Assembly: GCF_949987535.1 (NCBI RefSeq) | Contig: NC_080082.1 | Span: 31,098,011 to 31,162,010, forward strand | From: Balaenoptera acutorostrata | Taxonomy: Eukaryota; Chordata; Mammalia; Artiodactyla; Balaenopteridae | Length of the DNA stretch: 64,000 nucleotides | Direction of reading: 5' to 3' | The notes under the pieces: generated by a model | Seen by the model: the letters and a program-made list of their open reading frames with translations, nothing else | Database searches by the model: none | Told to the model about the DNA's origin: nothing | Position numbers and translations under genes: made by a program | Shown here: positions 24,590 to 36,600 of the stretch, piece after piece | Position numbering within the stretch: position 1 is the stretch's first letter | Layout of the letters: each line of letters begins with the position of its first letter

Positions 24590-24895
24590 TTGAACAGAGA
24601 TGCTGGCAGAAGTCCTTTAAGATTCCATCCCTCTTATAACCTCAAGTACTACCTTGCTTGCCCTCTCAATAATGCACCCATGCTCCAGTGTCTATAACCT
24701 CCCTCACCAGTGCTTTTTGCCCTTGGCATATACATGCTCATGACTCTCCCATCTTATGAAATGTCTCCCTTTACTCAGACCCCATTCTAGTCGTCACCCT
24801 GTGACTATACTTTCTTTCTCAGTCGAGCTTTCTGTAGGAATAGTCTACACCAACCCTTTCCAAAGCCTCAGTTCTGCAGAGGGTTATATAAAAAA
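24590..24895 (+). mobile_element. Possible L2-like fragment
   Basis: The phrases 'ttctttctcagtcgagcttt' and 'ggaatagtctacaccaaccc' (about 24810-24855) resemble an internal CR1/L2 segment. Decayed; the assignment is weak. Confidence 0.3.
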
Positions 24896-25029
24896 GAGTG
24901 CATGTATGGTCAAATATATTTGGGGAAATGCTCCAGGCGGTAGCTTCCTTTTGGAGAGTTACAATTAACACGAGAGTATCAAGGGCTTTGGGGATTGTTG
25001 CAGGAATGAAAACTATTCAATTTTATTTA

Positions 25030-25150
25030 ACCCAATGTTTCCCAAATTTATTTGACTATGGAAACCACTCCCCTCTTTTATTCTGCTTAAAATCATTTAA
25101 CATCCCAAGGATTGAGAGTTATGAGGGGCACGCATTGGGAAATGATGCTT
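25030..25150. mobile_element. Possible non-autonomous hAT element
   Basis: Ends resemble inverted repeats: 'ccaatgtttcccaaattta' on the left and 'cacgcattgggaaatgatg' on the right. The length of about 120 bp would fit a miniature element. The inverted match is short and imperfect. Confidence 0.35.
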
Positions 25151-25324
25151 TATACTTGATGCTTTCATCTCTCACCTCCCATTTATTCACTTAAAATTTA
25201 CTATAGAATATTTTCAAATACCAAAAGTATACAGAATATTTGTAGCTCTTATCAGTTTTGCCAAATCTTAATGAGAAAGATCTAGATCAAACAGGGCAAA
25301 AGACTTGCGGTTTTCAAATGCTGC

Positions 25325-25695
25325 ACTTCTCTCATGCCTTTTCACCTTAGCACACATTCCCTTTGCCTTGAGTGCCCCTTCTCTCCTTTCCCCACCATTC
25401 TTTGCCTGGCAAAATCCTATTCCTTCTTCAAGACTCAGATATTAATACCTCCAGGAAACCTTTCCTGACCCTTCCTTCTCCCCAGCCTATCACGGGTTCC
25501 ATGGCCTCCTTTGATTTCCCAAAGTTCCCTGAATGCACCCCTATCAAAAGATAGCAACGATCACATTCTTAATTGCCTGCTTACTCACCGGTCTCCCTTA
25601 CTAGACACCAAAAGTTCCTTCAGGATAGAACCTGTCCACCTCCTGCCCAGTGCCAGGAATATCAGAGATCACTCTTTCATGTTTCTTGAATGACG
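25325..25695 (+). mobile_element. L2 LINE 3' region
   Basis: Forward L2 phrase series: 'ccctttgccttgagtgcccc' (about 25360), 'ccttcttcaagactcagata', 'ggaaacctttcctgacccttc' in shortened form, 'cagtgccaggaatatcag' and 'tttcttgaatgacgaacg' at the end. This is a clear L2 3' end, decayed as usual. The small frames here are residual and non-coding. Confidence 0.7.
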
Positions 25696-25864
25696 AACGT
25701 CCCAGGCCTTCTCAGTGGGTCTCCCCTGCACTTAATAGAAGTGTACAGGTGTACAAGCCACCAAATTTCTCGGCTACTACGTTGTCAAGACTTCTCCACG
25801 TTTTATCCAGCTACTATCTTTCCTCTTAGGATGCTGTCTTCATTTTTATTTTTCCCTCTAAAAG

Positions 25865-26545
25865 CAATTGAATCAGCTAGGATGTGCTCTGCTCCAAGGA
25901 GCAGAAAACTAACTCTCAAAAGCTGCAACCATCAGGATACTAATTTATTTAAGAAGAAGCCTGGAGGTGAGAGGTTGTTTTTGTTGTTCTTTTATTTTTT
26001 TGGCTGCATTTTTGGGTCTTCATTGCTGCACATGGGCTCTCTCTAGTTGCAGCAAGCGGGGGCCACTCTTAGTTGCAGTGCACGGGCCTCTCATGGCTGT
26101 GGCCTGTCTTGTTGCAGAGCATGGGCTCCAGTAGTTGTGGCTCACGGGCCTAGTTGCTCCGCGGCACGTAGGATCTTCCCGGACCAGGGCTCGAACCCGT
26201 GTCCCCGGCATTGGCAGGCGGACTCCCAACCACCGCGCCACCAGGGAAGCCCAAGGTGGGGTTTTGATGTTGTTCATCATGGATCCGGGCTCTTTCTGAC
26301 CATCCGTTCCACCCACACCAGTGCAATAACTTTTTGCCCTCATACTTGTTCCCTTATGGTTGAAAGCTGGCTGTTGAAGCTCCAACATCGTGTCCTCTCA
26401 CTGGGTACCAAGGCAGGAAGCCTCCGAAAGGGCAGAGGATAAGGCTCTGTCTTTTGACCAGCAAGGAAATCCTTCCTAGAAGCCTTAGCAGGCTTTGCCT
26501 TACAACTCATAGGTTAGAACTTGTCCCGTGGTCCCGTACTTGCAA
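25865..26545 (-). mobile_element. Old LTR-like repeat, reversed, split by a CHR SINE
   Basis: The left part (25865-25990) has 'aatttatttaagaagaagcc' and 'tggaggtgagagg'. The right part (26253-26545) has 'gttgaagctccaacatcgtg', 'gaaatccttcctagaagcc' and 'caagggaggctgggagagtg'. Together they form one reversed copy of the LTR-like family seen at 8471 and 24225. The CHR at 25991-26252 inserted into it and is younger. Confidence 0.45.
25991..26252 (-). mobile_element. CHR-type SINE, reversed, intermediate form
   Basis: The minus-strand head starts gggcttccctggtggcgcgg. The B box is at 26187-26197 on the plus strand (gggctcgaacc). The body lacks the 'gcctgcgcgtctgg' segment of the short-form copies, and the tail is a short T-rich stretch. 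A target-site duplication is only faintly visible (around 25973-25990 and 26256-26275). It sits inside an older LTR-like repeat. Confidence 0.9.
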
Positions 26546-27016
26546 GGGAGGCTGGGAGAGTGAGCATCTAATGCCATGGCTTGCTTAACCCAACTATGAT
26601 GTACCCTCTGGGGCTGGCAGAGGGGCTGACCCTCCCTGAAATCAAGGGCCCTCTATCCACCAGCTGAACAAAATTGGATTCTGAGCGGGGTGAAGAAGCA
26701 GGGTAGGGATAGGGGATTGGCTGCCCGACAGGCAACAAAGTGTGCCTGCCAGGACAACACTGGTGCAGCTGCCAGGGGGTCCGGCCGTGAAACGGGGGAG
26801 ATTCAAGTGTCTAGGCCAAGGTTTCTCACTGGCCACGCCTGGGTTCCTGGCCAGCTCCTGATGATCTCTGAGTTTAATGTTCATTAGCTCTAATACGAGG
26901 TTTCCTCAGCAGTGTCATGTGGGCTGATTAATAACTTTTAAAACAGGTGGAAAAAAAGTGCTTCTGTCCACCCAGATTCTTAGGTTAGGCATCTCCTGCC
27001 ATTTCTTCAGGCAAGA
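26546..27016. other. No gene or repeat recognised
   Basis: About 470 bases, moderately GC-rich, no coding signal. Confidence 0.4.
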
Positions 27017-27660
27017 AAACATTCGTTCATGTATTCATTTGAGAGTTACTGTGCCTCTCCCTTGTGGCAGTTTGGGTCACAGAGAGAGTTACGGCCACCT
27101 CGGCCCTCAAGGGGCTTACTTTCGGGCGAACAAGACAAACATTTACACAAACAGCTAATAAGCTTAACGTGTAAGCGCAAGAATTAAGATCTGTAGAAGG
27201 TGCCGTGGACCAGAGAGGTGGTCAGTTTGCTGGGCAGGGGAAGGATGCCCACAGGGCGGCCGCATACATTTTACACGTGTTGCCCGGGGTTAGGAGGAAG
27301 CCCTAAATACTGCGTCCAGAAGGCCTCTTAAAGGAGGAAACATCTGCACTGGAGGCAAAGGAAAAGTGCAGTTTGCTGGGGGTGGGGTGGGGTGGAGGAG
27401 ACAAAGTAAGGAAGGATTCCAAGGAGAGAAGAAAACATGAGCAGAGGAATGGAAACCTAAGAGTACAGTAAATGGAAAATCTGGGATACAGTAAATGCTC
27501 TGGAGCAGACCTACCATTGGGGCGGTGGGGTGGAGGGGGCAGTAGCAGAGGAAACAGAGAGGAGGCTGGAAGGCACGGAAGCTTCTTACAACCTGAACCT
27601 ACCTTAACCTTTAGTTGGCAACTGAGAGTCAATGAAAGTTTTAAAGCATTAAAAGTAACT
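27017..27660 (-). mobile_element. L2 LINE fragment, reversed
   Basis: Starts with a 'cattcgttcatgtattcatt' phrase typical of the reversed L2 3' end. It continues through 'ccctcaaggggcttact' (about 27104) and 'gaggaaacatctgcactgga' (about 27333), with a distal 'gagagtcaatgaaagtttta' phrase (about 27625). G-rich patches (27378-27400, 27519-27539) lie inside it. The extent is approximate. Confidence 0.5.
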
Positions 27661-29390
27661 CTTTCCTTCAAAGGTTAGAGAGGCCAATCCCACTTGCAAA
27701 TTAAATGGCTACTAAATTGCAGCAGTCCTAAAACATTACAAACTATGTTTAATAAACAAAGACTTTATTATCATGTAAGAGAAATAACTGTCAACTGCGT
27801 TTCTAGGTTTTTAAGAAACTCTGATGAAATGAAAACCTGTATTTTGTCCTTCCATAAAACTGAACAGGTTAGGGATAGATCCCATAAATCCTGCAATTAT
27901 TTAAAGCACAAAGCCTAGCTTTACTACATTATCGCTTTTTAAAATAACACATCACCAGATTCTGGTTCCCAAAACCACTCTGGGGAAAAGTGCTTTCCTA
28001 AGTGACGTCACCCCCATTTTCCACATAAAGTAAAAAAATAAAGGCTCATATTCAGAAGTAGTAGGCTACAAAAGGAGGACTGCTATACCTTAAGAGCCCG
28101 CTATGGAACCCCCTATTGCCCTGAGAGAAACAAAGAAATAAATTAAAAATATAAAAATCCCCAAATACACAGAGTTGACCTTAAAAGAGGTGGGCTGGTT
28201 TTCCCCCAAATCCATTAATAAAATAAATCACTGCATTTCATATTCACAGTCATCTCTGAAAGTTCTCCTCTTAATTGCTCCACGGGCATCATGTTTTATT
28301 TTAGCCAAGTTCAGGTTTTATGACCAGGGACTAATGGGCATGGAGTCCCCGAAGAACTTGTTTTAAAACCTTGACCAGTCAACCATAAAAGGGATATTAA
28401 AACAGCTACAGAGGCTAAATAAGAATTAAAAAGTATAGCCACTTATTTTGAAATCAGAATCCTCTTTCACGTTTAGGAATATAATAAAACGTGTCATAAA
28501 CTTTCTACTTTCATTCCAAAGTATCGTTGTAAGAATTGACAGGGACGCAGACACAACCCTTCTATGGTTAAGCGGCACTCGTTAAAATCAAGCGCTGTTT
28601 CTAGGCATTATTAGAGGCACTTTAAAATTATAAATGATTACAATGTCATAAAGACCTTTCAGGGAGAGAAACAGAAAAGCAGAAACAGGAGAAGGATCTA
28701 ATGAACAAGGCTGTTAATAAACTTATACCATCAATGGGTCGAAATTCACAAGCTAGGCAAGGTCAAGTCCTAGTACAGATCTGGATGGAACGTGTAGTCC
28801 AAGAGGAGACTGTAAAATGGGTTCAGATGAGGAGTGGTCTGGATCACTGTTGAATCATTTTGTCCTCCCTTATGGGGTAGATTCCAGTCTTGCCCTTTTT
28901 CATAACCACATAACATCTTTCACTTTACTAATACACCATGTTCTTGACAAAGGTTAGGTGTCAACGATTAGTGAAGTAGCCTCATTTTGGAAGTGGGAAA
29001 CTAGCCAGGGGAGGATAAATCCAGTCTTGCCTCAAGTTCAACCTGAGAATAAATCCAGTCTCACCTCAGATCCCCAGTACTCTGACAATGGGTCCATCTC
29101 TTCATCTGGTGGCCAAGAGAAGGGGAAGGATTGTTCACCCAGGAGGGAACATTCACTCTGATAAGCCACACAGGACCCAATCACACACAGAACCTGGAAA
29201 TGACTTTTCAGGCTTCCTTTTGAAATAGGGCACTAGGTACAAAGAGAAAGAGGATGGCTTTTCCCAACAGAAGCACTCCCTGGCCAAATAGGACAGACAC
29301 AGGATGTTCAGCAGAAAGGAACTATCTTTGAGTAAACATGATCCCTGAAAAGACTCGAAACAGAGATCTCAGCAGAAATCCAGGTTAGTG

Positions 29391-29392
<2 letters not shown>
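27661..29392. other. Repeat-poor unique stretch
   Basis: No recognised repeat. A short direct repeat, ataaatccagtcttgcctca at 29015-29034 and a copy with two changes at 29049-29068 (period 34), marks a small local duplication. Confidence 0.4.
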
Positions 29393-29444
<52 letters not shown>

Positions 29445-29482
29445 CAGAGAGAGAGACAGAGAGACAGAGAGAGAGACAGACA
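29393..29482. repeat. (GA)n / (GACA)n microsatellite
   Basis: Starts as about 20 GA units, then turns into GAGACA-type units towards 29482. It is all purine on the plus strand in its first part. Confidence 0.97.
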
Positions 29483-31229
29483 GCAAGCAAGCTCAGGGGC
29501 AGGACGGCAAAGAGGCCCAGATGCCACTTTCTTTCTAATTCTGCAGCACCTTCCGTTCCTCTAAACAGTTTTCAATAAAAGCATCTTGAACTGGTTTAGA
29601 TTAGTCCCCACCAGGCACATTTGTAAAGATAAAAAGAACACGGTTGTTTTCCTTCCTCCTAAAGGGGGTTGGGAGGAGAGGGCAGGAATGTTTAGCCTGG
29701 TCTTAGGGAGGACAGAAAAGAAGAAACGTCTAGCTTGTTCTCATGCCCACGTTGAAAAACAATCACGTCAACTTGCTTTGAAACTTCAAACTCTCCAAGT
29801 TGTCCTCCTTTTAATCCTCGGTCAAGGAGGCAGCAAAAGGGGAGGGGGGCGGCGGTGGAGGCGGAGACGAGGGTGTTTTTCCACCCCATCCCGCAGTGCG
29901 TGGCAGCAACTAGCTTGTGCAAACATTCAGTAGCCCATCTGAACCCTATTTTAGAACAAAACCATTTTAGTTTTAAAGTGTTTGAATGACTTTAGCTAAA
30001 TCTGAGGATTTGCCTATTGAATCTGGAGCTGTTCCCTTTCAACTCCGAATGAAGGAAGAATTATGAGACTGGAGTGATTCAATGAGAGTTATCTATCCTG
30101 GCACTCAATCAAAGGGATTAGGATTTGGAAAGAAAAGCCTACAGGTGATCCTCCAGGAAGCATACCAAGCAGTTATCAAAAACATACAAGTTCAAAGCAG
30201 CTCAATTTTCATATGTTAAATGTACTTGGATGCAGCCCCAGGCTCCTTTCTAGGTAAAAAATTGTGTTAAAGCTGTTTGTACTTGCATACTGAGCAGAGG
30301 AGGGAATAAAAAAGCATGTGGTACAGTGGTGCCGGGTCCAACTCACCCTCATGTAACACCATCAATCAGTCTTGTTCTCTGGGTGAAACATGATCTGATA
30401 CTGTGTCCAGGCTTCCCAGACTCATCCGACTCCTGCCATCATGGCAGATAGGCATTCACCTCACCAACGCAAACGAGCGGTCACAACACAAACGCTGCGA
30501 GGTCAACCACCCGGCAGAAGCAGCTTAACAATTAACAGTGAGGACTATTCATGAGTCTCGGGCATTGTTTTCCCAAGCACCATGATCTGGGTTTAACAGT
30601 GTATTACCTACTTAATAGCTTAACTTGGGCACAAAAGGAGAAAAAGAAGGACACACACTGAGATTTAGGGTACAGAAAAGGGTACGCTTTGGGTGGCCTT
30701 CCTGCACCAGCAAGTCATCAAGAAATACAATTTATTTTGTCATGAACATTCTGCAGGGCACACACAGAAGGATACAACTGCCTTCGGTGGACCCAAAAGA
30801 CTCTGGAAAAGTGAATGCCTAAGTTATAAAAGAAAGCAAAGGGAGAACATTTAAATCTATCATCTGTCATTAGAAATGTAGGCAAAACATGTAATAGCAC
30901 ACTAGACACATAATACACGCTCAACCAATGGCCGTAAAGGGATGAGAGGAGACAGTACCTGCTTCTGCTACGTCATCCTCTATGGAAAGAAGGTCAAAGT
31001 CACACCACCACAAGATTCAGCCTGACACTGACTGAGTGTGAGGTACCTAGAATTTAGCAGGACAGAGCACTGCACCAAGAGGCAAGAGTATAGGTCTCTA
31101 CTCACCCTGGCGAGCCCTCGCTGAATGCAGGACTTTAGAAAGTGACTCTGCCTACCCAGACTTTGGTAGCCTCATCTATCAAATGGGGATTCAAAGCCTA
31201 CTCACCCAAAGCAAGAGGCTAGTAACTGA
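29483..31229. other. Repeat-poor unique stretch
   Basis: No gene or clear repeat. A short GC-rich patch with several CpG lies at about 29845-29885 but is far too small for a CpG island. A faint forward MIR-like scrap may occur at 31130-31200. Confidence 0.4.
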
Positions 31230-31470
31230 TAATTATTTAACGTGTGCTATGAGGCGCTGTGCTAAGCATTCTACAGCTATTAGCTTTTCCCCAACAGTAT
31301 CACAGAGTGAGTATTAAGATTATTTCCATCGTAGAGATGAGGAAACTGGGAGTGAAACAAGTAACTGGTTCAAAGTCACTATACCAGTAAGTGGTAGAGG
31401 ACAGATTCCGACCCAGGACTCTCTGAATAGAGGGTCCATGTTCTTACCTTCTACCTGGTTCTGCCTCTCT
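31230..31470 (-). mobile_element. MIR SINE, reversed
   Basis: Reversed MIR: 'aggcgctgtgctaagcattc' (about 31251), 'tagagatgaggaaactggga' (about 31332), 'ccagtaagtggtagaggac' (about 31384) and the head 'agggtccatgttcttacc' (about 31430). Confidence 0.7.
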
Positions 31471-31544
31471 AACTATATGAGTGTTTCTTGAATTTGAGTT
31501 GCCTTTTATGATGAACATTACCACTAGGCTATTGGGCCAGAGAC

Positions 31545-32030
31545 CCCAGTAACCTCCTCAAATTCTCCCTCTCCCTCCTTCTTTAATCAATCGCCATATC
31601 CCATCCCCCTACCCTTGCAAGGTCATTCTATTTCCTGAGCTGTGCTCTTCCTGCCGGTGCCCAAGTTGAGGCTTCACCATCTCTCGCTTTAACTCTTGCA
31701 GCAGGCCAGCTTGCATTTTCTTTTCTCCAAGTCTTTGCTCATTCTATTCCTGAAGCTTGAAATGCCACCTGTGTCCTTCGCTTGTCACAATCGTATACAT
31801 ACTTCCAGGCCCAGGTCTAGTGCAGCTTCCCCTGACCTTGATCGCTCTCTGATCCGTGCTCCCTGAGCGCATCAGCGGAATCTTTATTTAGTATGTATTC
31901 CATCCTCCTTGGCAGTCTATTTCTCCATATCTCTTACCCAAACCCCTCAGGAACTAAACTCTAAGTACCATGAGCACCATGTCTTATTTATTTTTATTTC
32001 TGTGGCACCTATGTCTTTCAAATACGGTTT
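31545..32030 (+). mobile_element. L2-like LINE fragment
   Basis: The phrases 'ctcattctattcctgaagct' (about 31738), 'caggcccaggtctagtgcag' (about 31807) and 'actctaagtaccatgagcac' (about 31958) follow the order of an L2 3' region. The 5' half of the interval is less certain. Confidence 0.45.
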
Positions 32031-32320
32031 TCTGAACTGGGAAAAAGGGGATCTGGGGAGGAAGGGAAGTCTTCCCTTAAGAGTCTTTCTAGGTCACAGA
32101 TGCTTGATTCAGATGATGGAACCAGTAAAAACAAAGAGATAGCAATAACAACAAAAGCCCTAGTATTACATGAGGTATGGAGAAGTAGAGTGGGTAAAAA
32201 TCTAGGCCTTGGTGCCAGACTGCCAAGGTTAAAATCCTAGCTCTACCACTTATTAGCTATATAACCCTGGGAAAGTTCTTAACTTCTCTAGACTTCAATT
32301 TCTTCACCTCAAAAATGAGG

Positions 32321-32667
32321 GATGGGGTAGGGGGGAGAGATAAATTAGGAGTTTGGGATTAACATATACACACTACTATATATAAGGTAAGTAAACAACA
32401 AGGACCTACTGTATAGCGCAGGGAATTACCCTCAATATCTTGTAATAACCTATAATGGGAAATAATCTGAAAGAGAATATAGATAGATAGATAGGTAGAT
32501 ATAGATAGGTACATAGATATAGATAGATATCTATATATATAGATAGATATAGATATATAGATATATCTAGATACATAGATATATATCTATCTGGATAGAT
32601 ATAAATCTGAATCAGTTTACTGTACACCTGAAACTAACACAACATTGTAAATTTTAAAAATCATTTG
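32321..32667 (+). mobile_element. L1 3' UTR fragment inserted in a MIR
   Basis: Only L1 3' UTR is present: 'aggagtttgggattaacata' (about 32347), 'caaggacctactgtatagcg' (about 32399), then a GATA-type microsatellite, then 'actgtacacctgaaacta' (about 32619). The poly(A) tail is nearly lost. The aaaaatgagg duplication on both sides fixes the ends. Confidence 0.9.
32479..32605. repeat. (GATA)n / ATAG-rich microsatellite inside L1
   Basis: Irregular GATA, TAGA and ATAT units occupy the place where the related L1 copies at 11069 and 13472 have a short run of about 10 TA-rich bases. The array probably grew after insertion. Confidence 0.9.
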
Positions 32668-32790
32668 AAAAATGAGGCATAACAACAGTAACTACTCCAT
32701 GCGTTCGCTCTAAAGGATGAAATAATATACAAAGCATTTAGAATAGCACTCGGCATACAGTAAGTGCTCAATAAATGGTACACAGATCAT

Positions 32791-33464
32791 TACATGGATG
32801 GAAGATTTCCTTTCCTTGCCATCTAAAATACTATCTTCTTAAAGCAGGTATGAGAGAGCTGTTAGCAATATAACCCATGCTCCCTCTTTCAAAATCAGAG
32901 ATGGAAAAACTCTAACAAGTTGGATATTGCAAACTCTGCTGGAATTTTTTTCCTTCATAGCTCAGCTTAGGGCCTCAGTGTAAAAGAGCAACGCTATAAA
33001 GCTGGCTCCTCTTGGCTTCTTACTGTCTTGGCATTGAACAATCAATTTGAAAGTACATTAAGTTATTTAACATGTTACCAAGTAGCAGAAAGCTAAAAGT
33101 TTAACCATATTTACAAGGAAGAATTATATGAAAATATTTTTATTGATGCTATAAAAACCACCATTAAAAATGACTGCACTGAAAAGCTGAACATGTATGG
33201 AACAAATGGGCAACTCTTAAAATATTACCTGGTTCCAGACAGTCCAAATTTTGTATCTTGTTAGCAAATAAGATAAATGACTTTGTCTGAAATGATGTTT
33301 TATAAATCCTATTAAGAGGCTGTAAGAGAGGCAATGGCTCCCAAAACAAGAGAATTAATTTCTGAGTTCAATCCCCACTGTACACACAAAAATGTGGGGG
33401 GAATGGGAGGGGGGCTTATTGTTGATGTTGTCTTTGGACTAATATACTAATAATGCTCTCTAAC
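32791..33464. other. No gene or repeat recognised
   Basis: About 670 bases of AT-rich sequence with no recognised element. Confidence 0.4.
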
Positions 33465-33660
33465 AATTACATTTTATACTTTGCAAAATACATGCTCACT
33501 CATTATCTCACTTGATCCTCACAACAAGCCTATGAGGCAGGTCGAGAAAATACTATTACTCTTGGGGTTGTTTTTAATAATAGAGAAGGGTAAAGTGGCT
33601 TCACCAAAGTCAGTTAAAGCAGAGCTAAGTTAGACTCTTGCGGCTCTCTGACTCCACAGC
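33465..33660 (-). mobile_element. MIR-type SINE, reversed, decayed
   Basis: The phrases 'tcattatctcacttgatcct' and 'cacaacaagcctatgaggca' at 33500-33540 are clear reversed MIR. The later part is decayed but ends with 'gctctctgactccacagc'. Confidence 0.6.
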
Positions 33661-36600
33661 ACGTGGGATTATAGGAGCCAGTGTTTATGATGTGGAGATG
33701 GGTGCAACCCTGTCTGCACAAACCCACAGAATGGGGGGAAGCTACACTGTCATTTTAGACTCTGTATCCAGATAAAATAGAAGGCATTTGTTCTTTTACT
33801 TAAAAAACTGAAGTGATGTACTCTCACCACCATGTAAATAATGGCGTAGCGCTTTGTATATACAGTTCTTTTATTTTAAGAGCAAGATGTACTCCAATGA
33901 TTGGTGCAATTTTGTTTTTGCCTTTCCTTGCCAAAAAGAAAATATGGCTTTAATAGAAGTTTACATCTGCGTGGTATTACATGCATGTAAAACAGATGTA
34001 ACCTAATTACATTTTCATTTAAATTGCTAAATAGCTACTTAAGTAAAAAGCTAAAATAACATACAAACAACAGTTACTATAATAACAAGTGTACTTAGAA
34101 TTAAATGAAAAGGATCAAAGCTACAGCATATAGAATTTGAGTTGGTCTTTCAAAAAGACAGTGACATAACAACACTGCCTTCATTTACTCAGTAATTTAA
34201 TGTCTCTACAGCTCAGCCTAGACCCGTGGAAGAAAATCCACTGAGTTTTTATAAAGACTCTGGGTTTCATGAAGATTAGACACACTCTACTAGAGATTAT
34301 ATAGCAAAACCCTAAATTGGAAATTAGAATTCCAGGGCAATACAATCAGCTTGATTATAGTTTTAAGCAGACCTGTCTAGGCTGAAATCAGAAATCAGCT
34401 CCCAACTTGGAGATCAGAACACTCTTTTTGTAGTTTTAAAAGAAGACAACATTACATATCAGGCATTGCATATTCATGACCCATCCCTTCCTGTGTGCCA
34501 CACAAAGGCTCTCCGCAGAAGGATCCAGAGCATTTGCGATGATATTCAGCTTAGGAGCACGGGTAAGGGAACACATGGTCAGTCTTCACAAAGGAGCAGA
34601 GGAAACACCACGTGCCGGTCTGGGACGGCTGAAATCCTAAACGGTGGACTCTGGAAAAACTCAACCCGGTTTAACCTAGATTTGCAGGGTAATGTCCAGT
34701 CCTAGCTTTCCCTTTTCAATTTCAATCACATTTTTAACTAAAGGGAATTTCAGGCGTTTGGAGATGATTTGTTATTTTAAGGAGTCGGAGACGAAAACTG
34801 GACTTTTAGAGTGTTAGAGCAATATAAACTTATTTCAAAATTAGAACAGTCTATCACTAAAAGCAGAGGATTTAGAGTAGGACTGCATTTTGAAAGTACC
34901 CGCCCCCCCCTCCCCATTAGCTTTCTTCTCTAAACTAGACCAGCCAGTTTTTCTGAATTTTGCTCAGGAGTGTAGAAAATAAAAGACTTAGATCCAGTCA
35001 GCCCTTTTGATCGTGGGTCTAAAATGTTTCAGAAGAATTTAAAAAAAAAAAAAACACTAAATGGAACATCTCTGCTAAAATTGAGGGTTATACTCTTCAA
35101 GCTGAGAACTTCCTTACAAAGACATGGACAAATTCTTTTCAAAATGAGCTTCAAATGATACCTCAATATACCTTTAAACACATAATTAGCTTCTGGCTCC
35201 CCTTTTCATTTTATTCAGCCAATGTCCTCTCTCTAAAGGTGGGAAAGGATGGACAGACTAAGGGTTAGAGGTAAGGATCTGAAAGGAGATCTGAAAAACA
35301 GAAAAATCACCCAGGGCCCAAATTTGGTGTCAACCTTGGCATTTATTTCCTCAACACCACCTCACACATTTTAATGGGTGAAGAAAGGGCTACGGACACG
35401 TATACTGTCTCTCTCTAACGTTCTACAAACACCCTGAACTTCAATCTTAGCAAGGACTTCAAAGGGCTTCCATGCATTTAAAAGATTTTCTTTTTCTTTT
35501 CCCTGGCTAGGTCTGCTACACCAAAACTGTGGTGACTCCCTGTCTGAGACTATCTCTGGATCTAAAATAACAGTGAGGTGTATTTGTGACGAGGACGGGA
35601 AACATACTTCGAGAATCTTCTTGTCCCACAGCTATTCCCCAAGTCGAGTGCCTTGGCTCGATCTCTTCAGACCGGCTGCTGTTTGATTTCTGCAAAGACT
35701 GTTCATAAAGTTTCACAATGTGTTAAGAACACAATTGCAAAAGGCAAGTGAAGGCTTGTCATGATTTTGTAACCAATTATTTCATTTGTATTTTATATAT
35801 CGGTCATAAATGTCGTTGACTAATTTGCTGCCCTTTCCCCCTTCCCCACCCCCATACACTCACTGGAACAAACAGGCAACCTTGTACCACTTTTGCCAGA
35901 GGCCAAGAATTAATGGCAGGTTTTAAACTAAACTTCATCTATTTGGAAGGATATCAATGGTAGCTGAGGACACACTGTAATTTCACTGCTCACCACCACT
36001 CCTCTCTGCCCTGAAAAACAAACATATTTCACTACACTCTCTGCCCAAGAAGCTCAGATGCCAGCTAGACATCCCAAAAGAAACCAAAAGAAACAATTAC
36101 TAAAATAATCATGTCATAACATCACTGACTTAGCCAAGGTCTTTTCTTGTCTATCTGATCATTACTAAACCAGTCATTACTCAAAAGCACACATTAAGTG
36201 ATGATTTATCTGTTTGACTGCGGTACAAACACTATCTTCTGTTGATGCTTAGTGGCTCTGGGAAAGGAAACGTGAATAATGTCCTGCCTCTGAATGAACT
36301 TTGAAGAATAACCACATTCCAAAGGTTGATGGGAGGGAGGAGGAGAGAAAGTAATTACTTTGTGATGGGTTAAAAGTCAGTAAGAAGAGAAAGCTGAGGG
36401 CGGCTCTGCCCTATAAACATTTCTGGAACTCGACTCCCTTAAGTCGGCCCTGACAAAAGACCTATGTCATTAAAAAGCAACGATGTAAATGTGACAAGCT
36501 GCTCTCAATCTCAGAGTAACTCTGCATTCTTTGCGGTAAGGTTTGAAACCACAGAACAGTCATCGTTCTGAATACACCAGCCTATAAACACTTCCCCTGG

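Larger units (their letters stand above)
32195..32790 (+). mobile_element. MIR SINE split by an L1 insertion
   Basis: The left part (32195-32320) runs from a tRNA-like head through 'cctagctctaccacttatta' and 'gaaagttcttaacttctcta' to 'cttcacctcaaaaatgagg'. The right part (32668-32790) resumes at 'aaaaatgagg' and ends with 'cagtaagtgctcaataaatg'. The interruption is the L1 piece at 32321-32667. Its 10-bp target-site duplication (32311-32320, 32668-32677) is copied from MIR sequence. Confidence 0.85.

Noticed and set aside
29311..29490. Minus-strand frame of alternating Leu and Ser
   Set aside because: It is a translation of the (GA)n microsatellite.
32406..32627. Minus-strand frame rich in Tyr, Ile and Ser
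   Set aside because: It is a translation of the GATA-type microsatellite in the L1 3' UTR.
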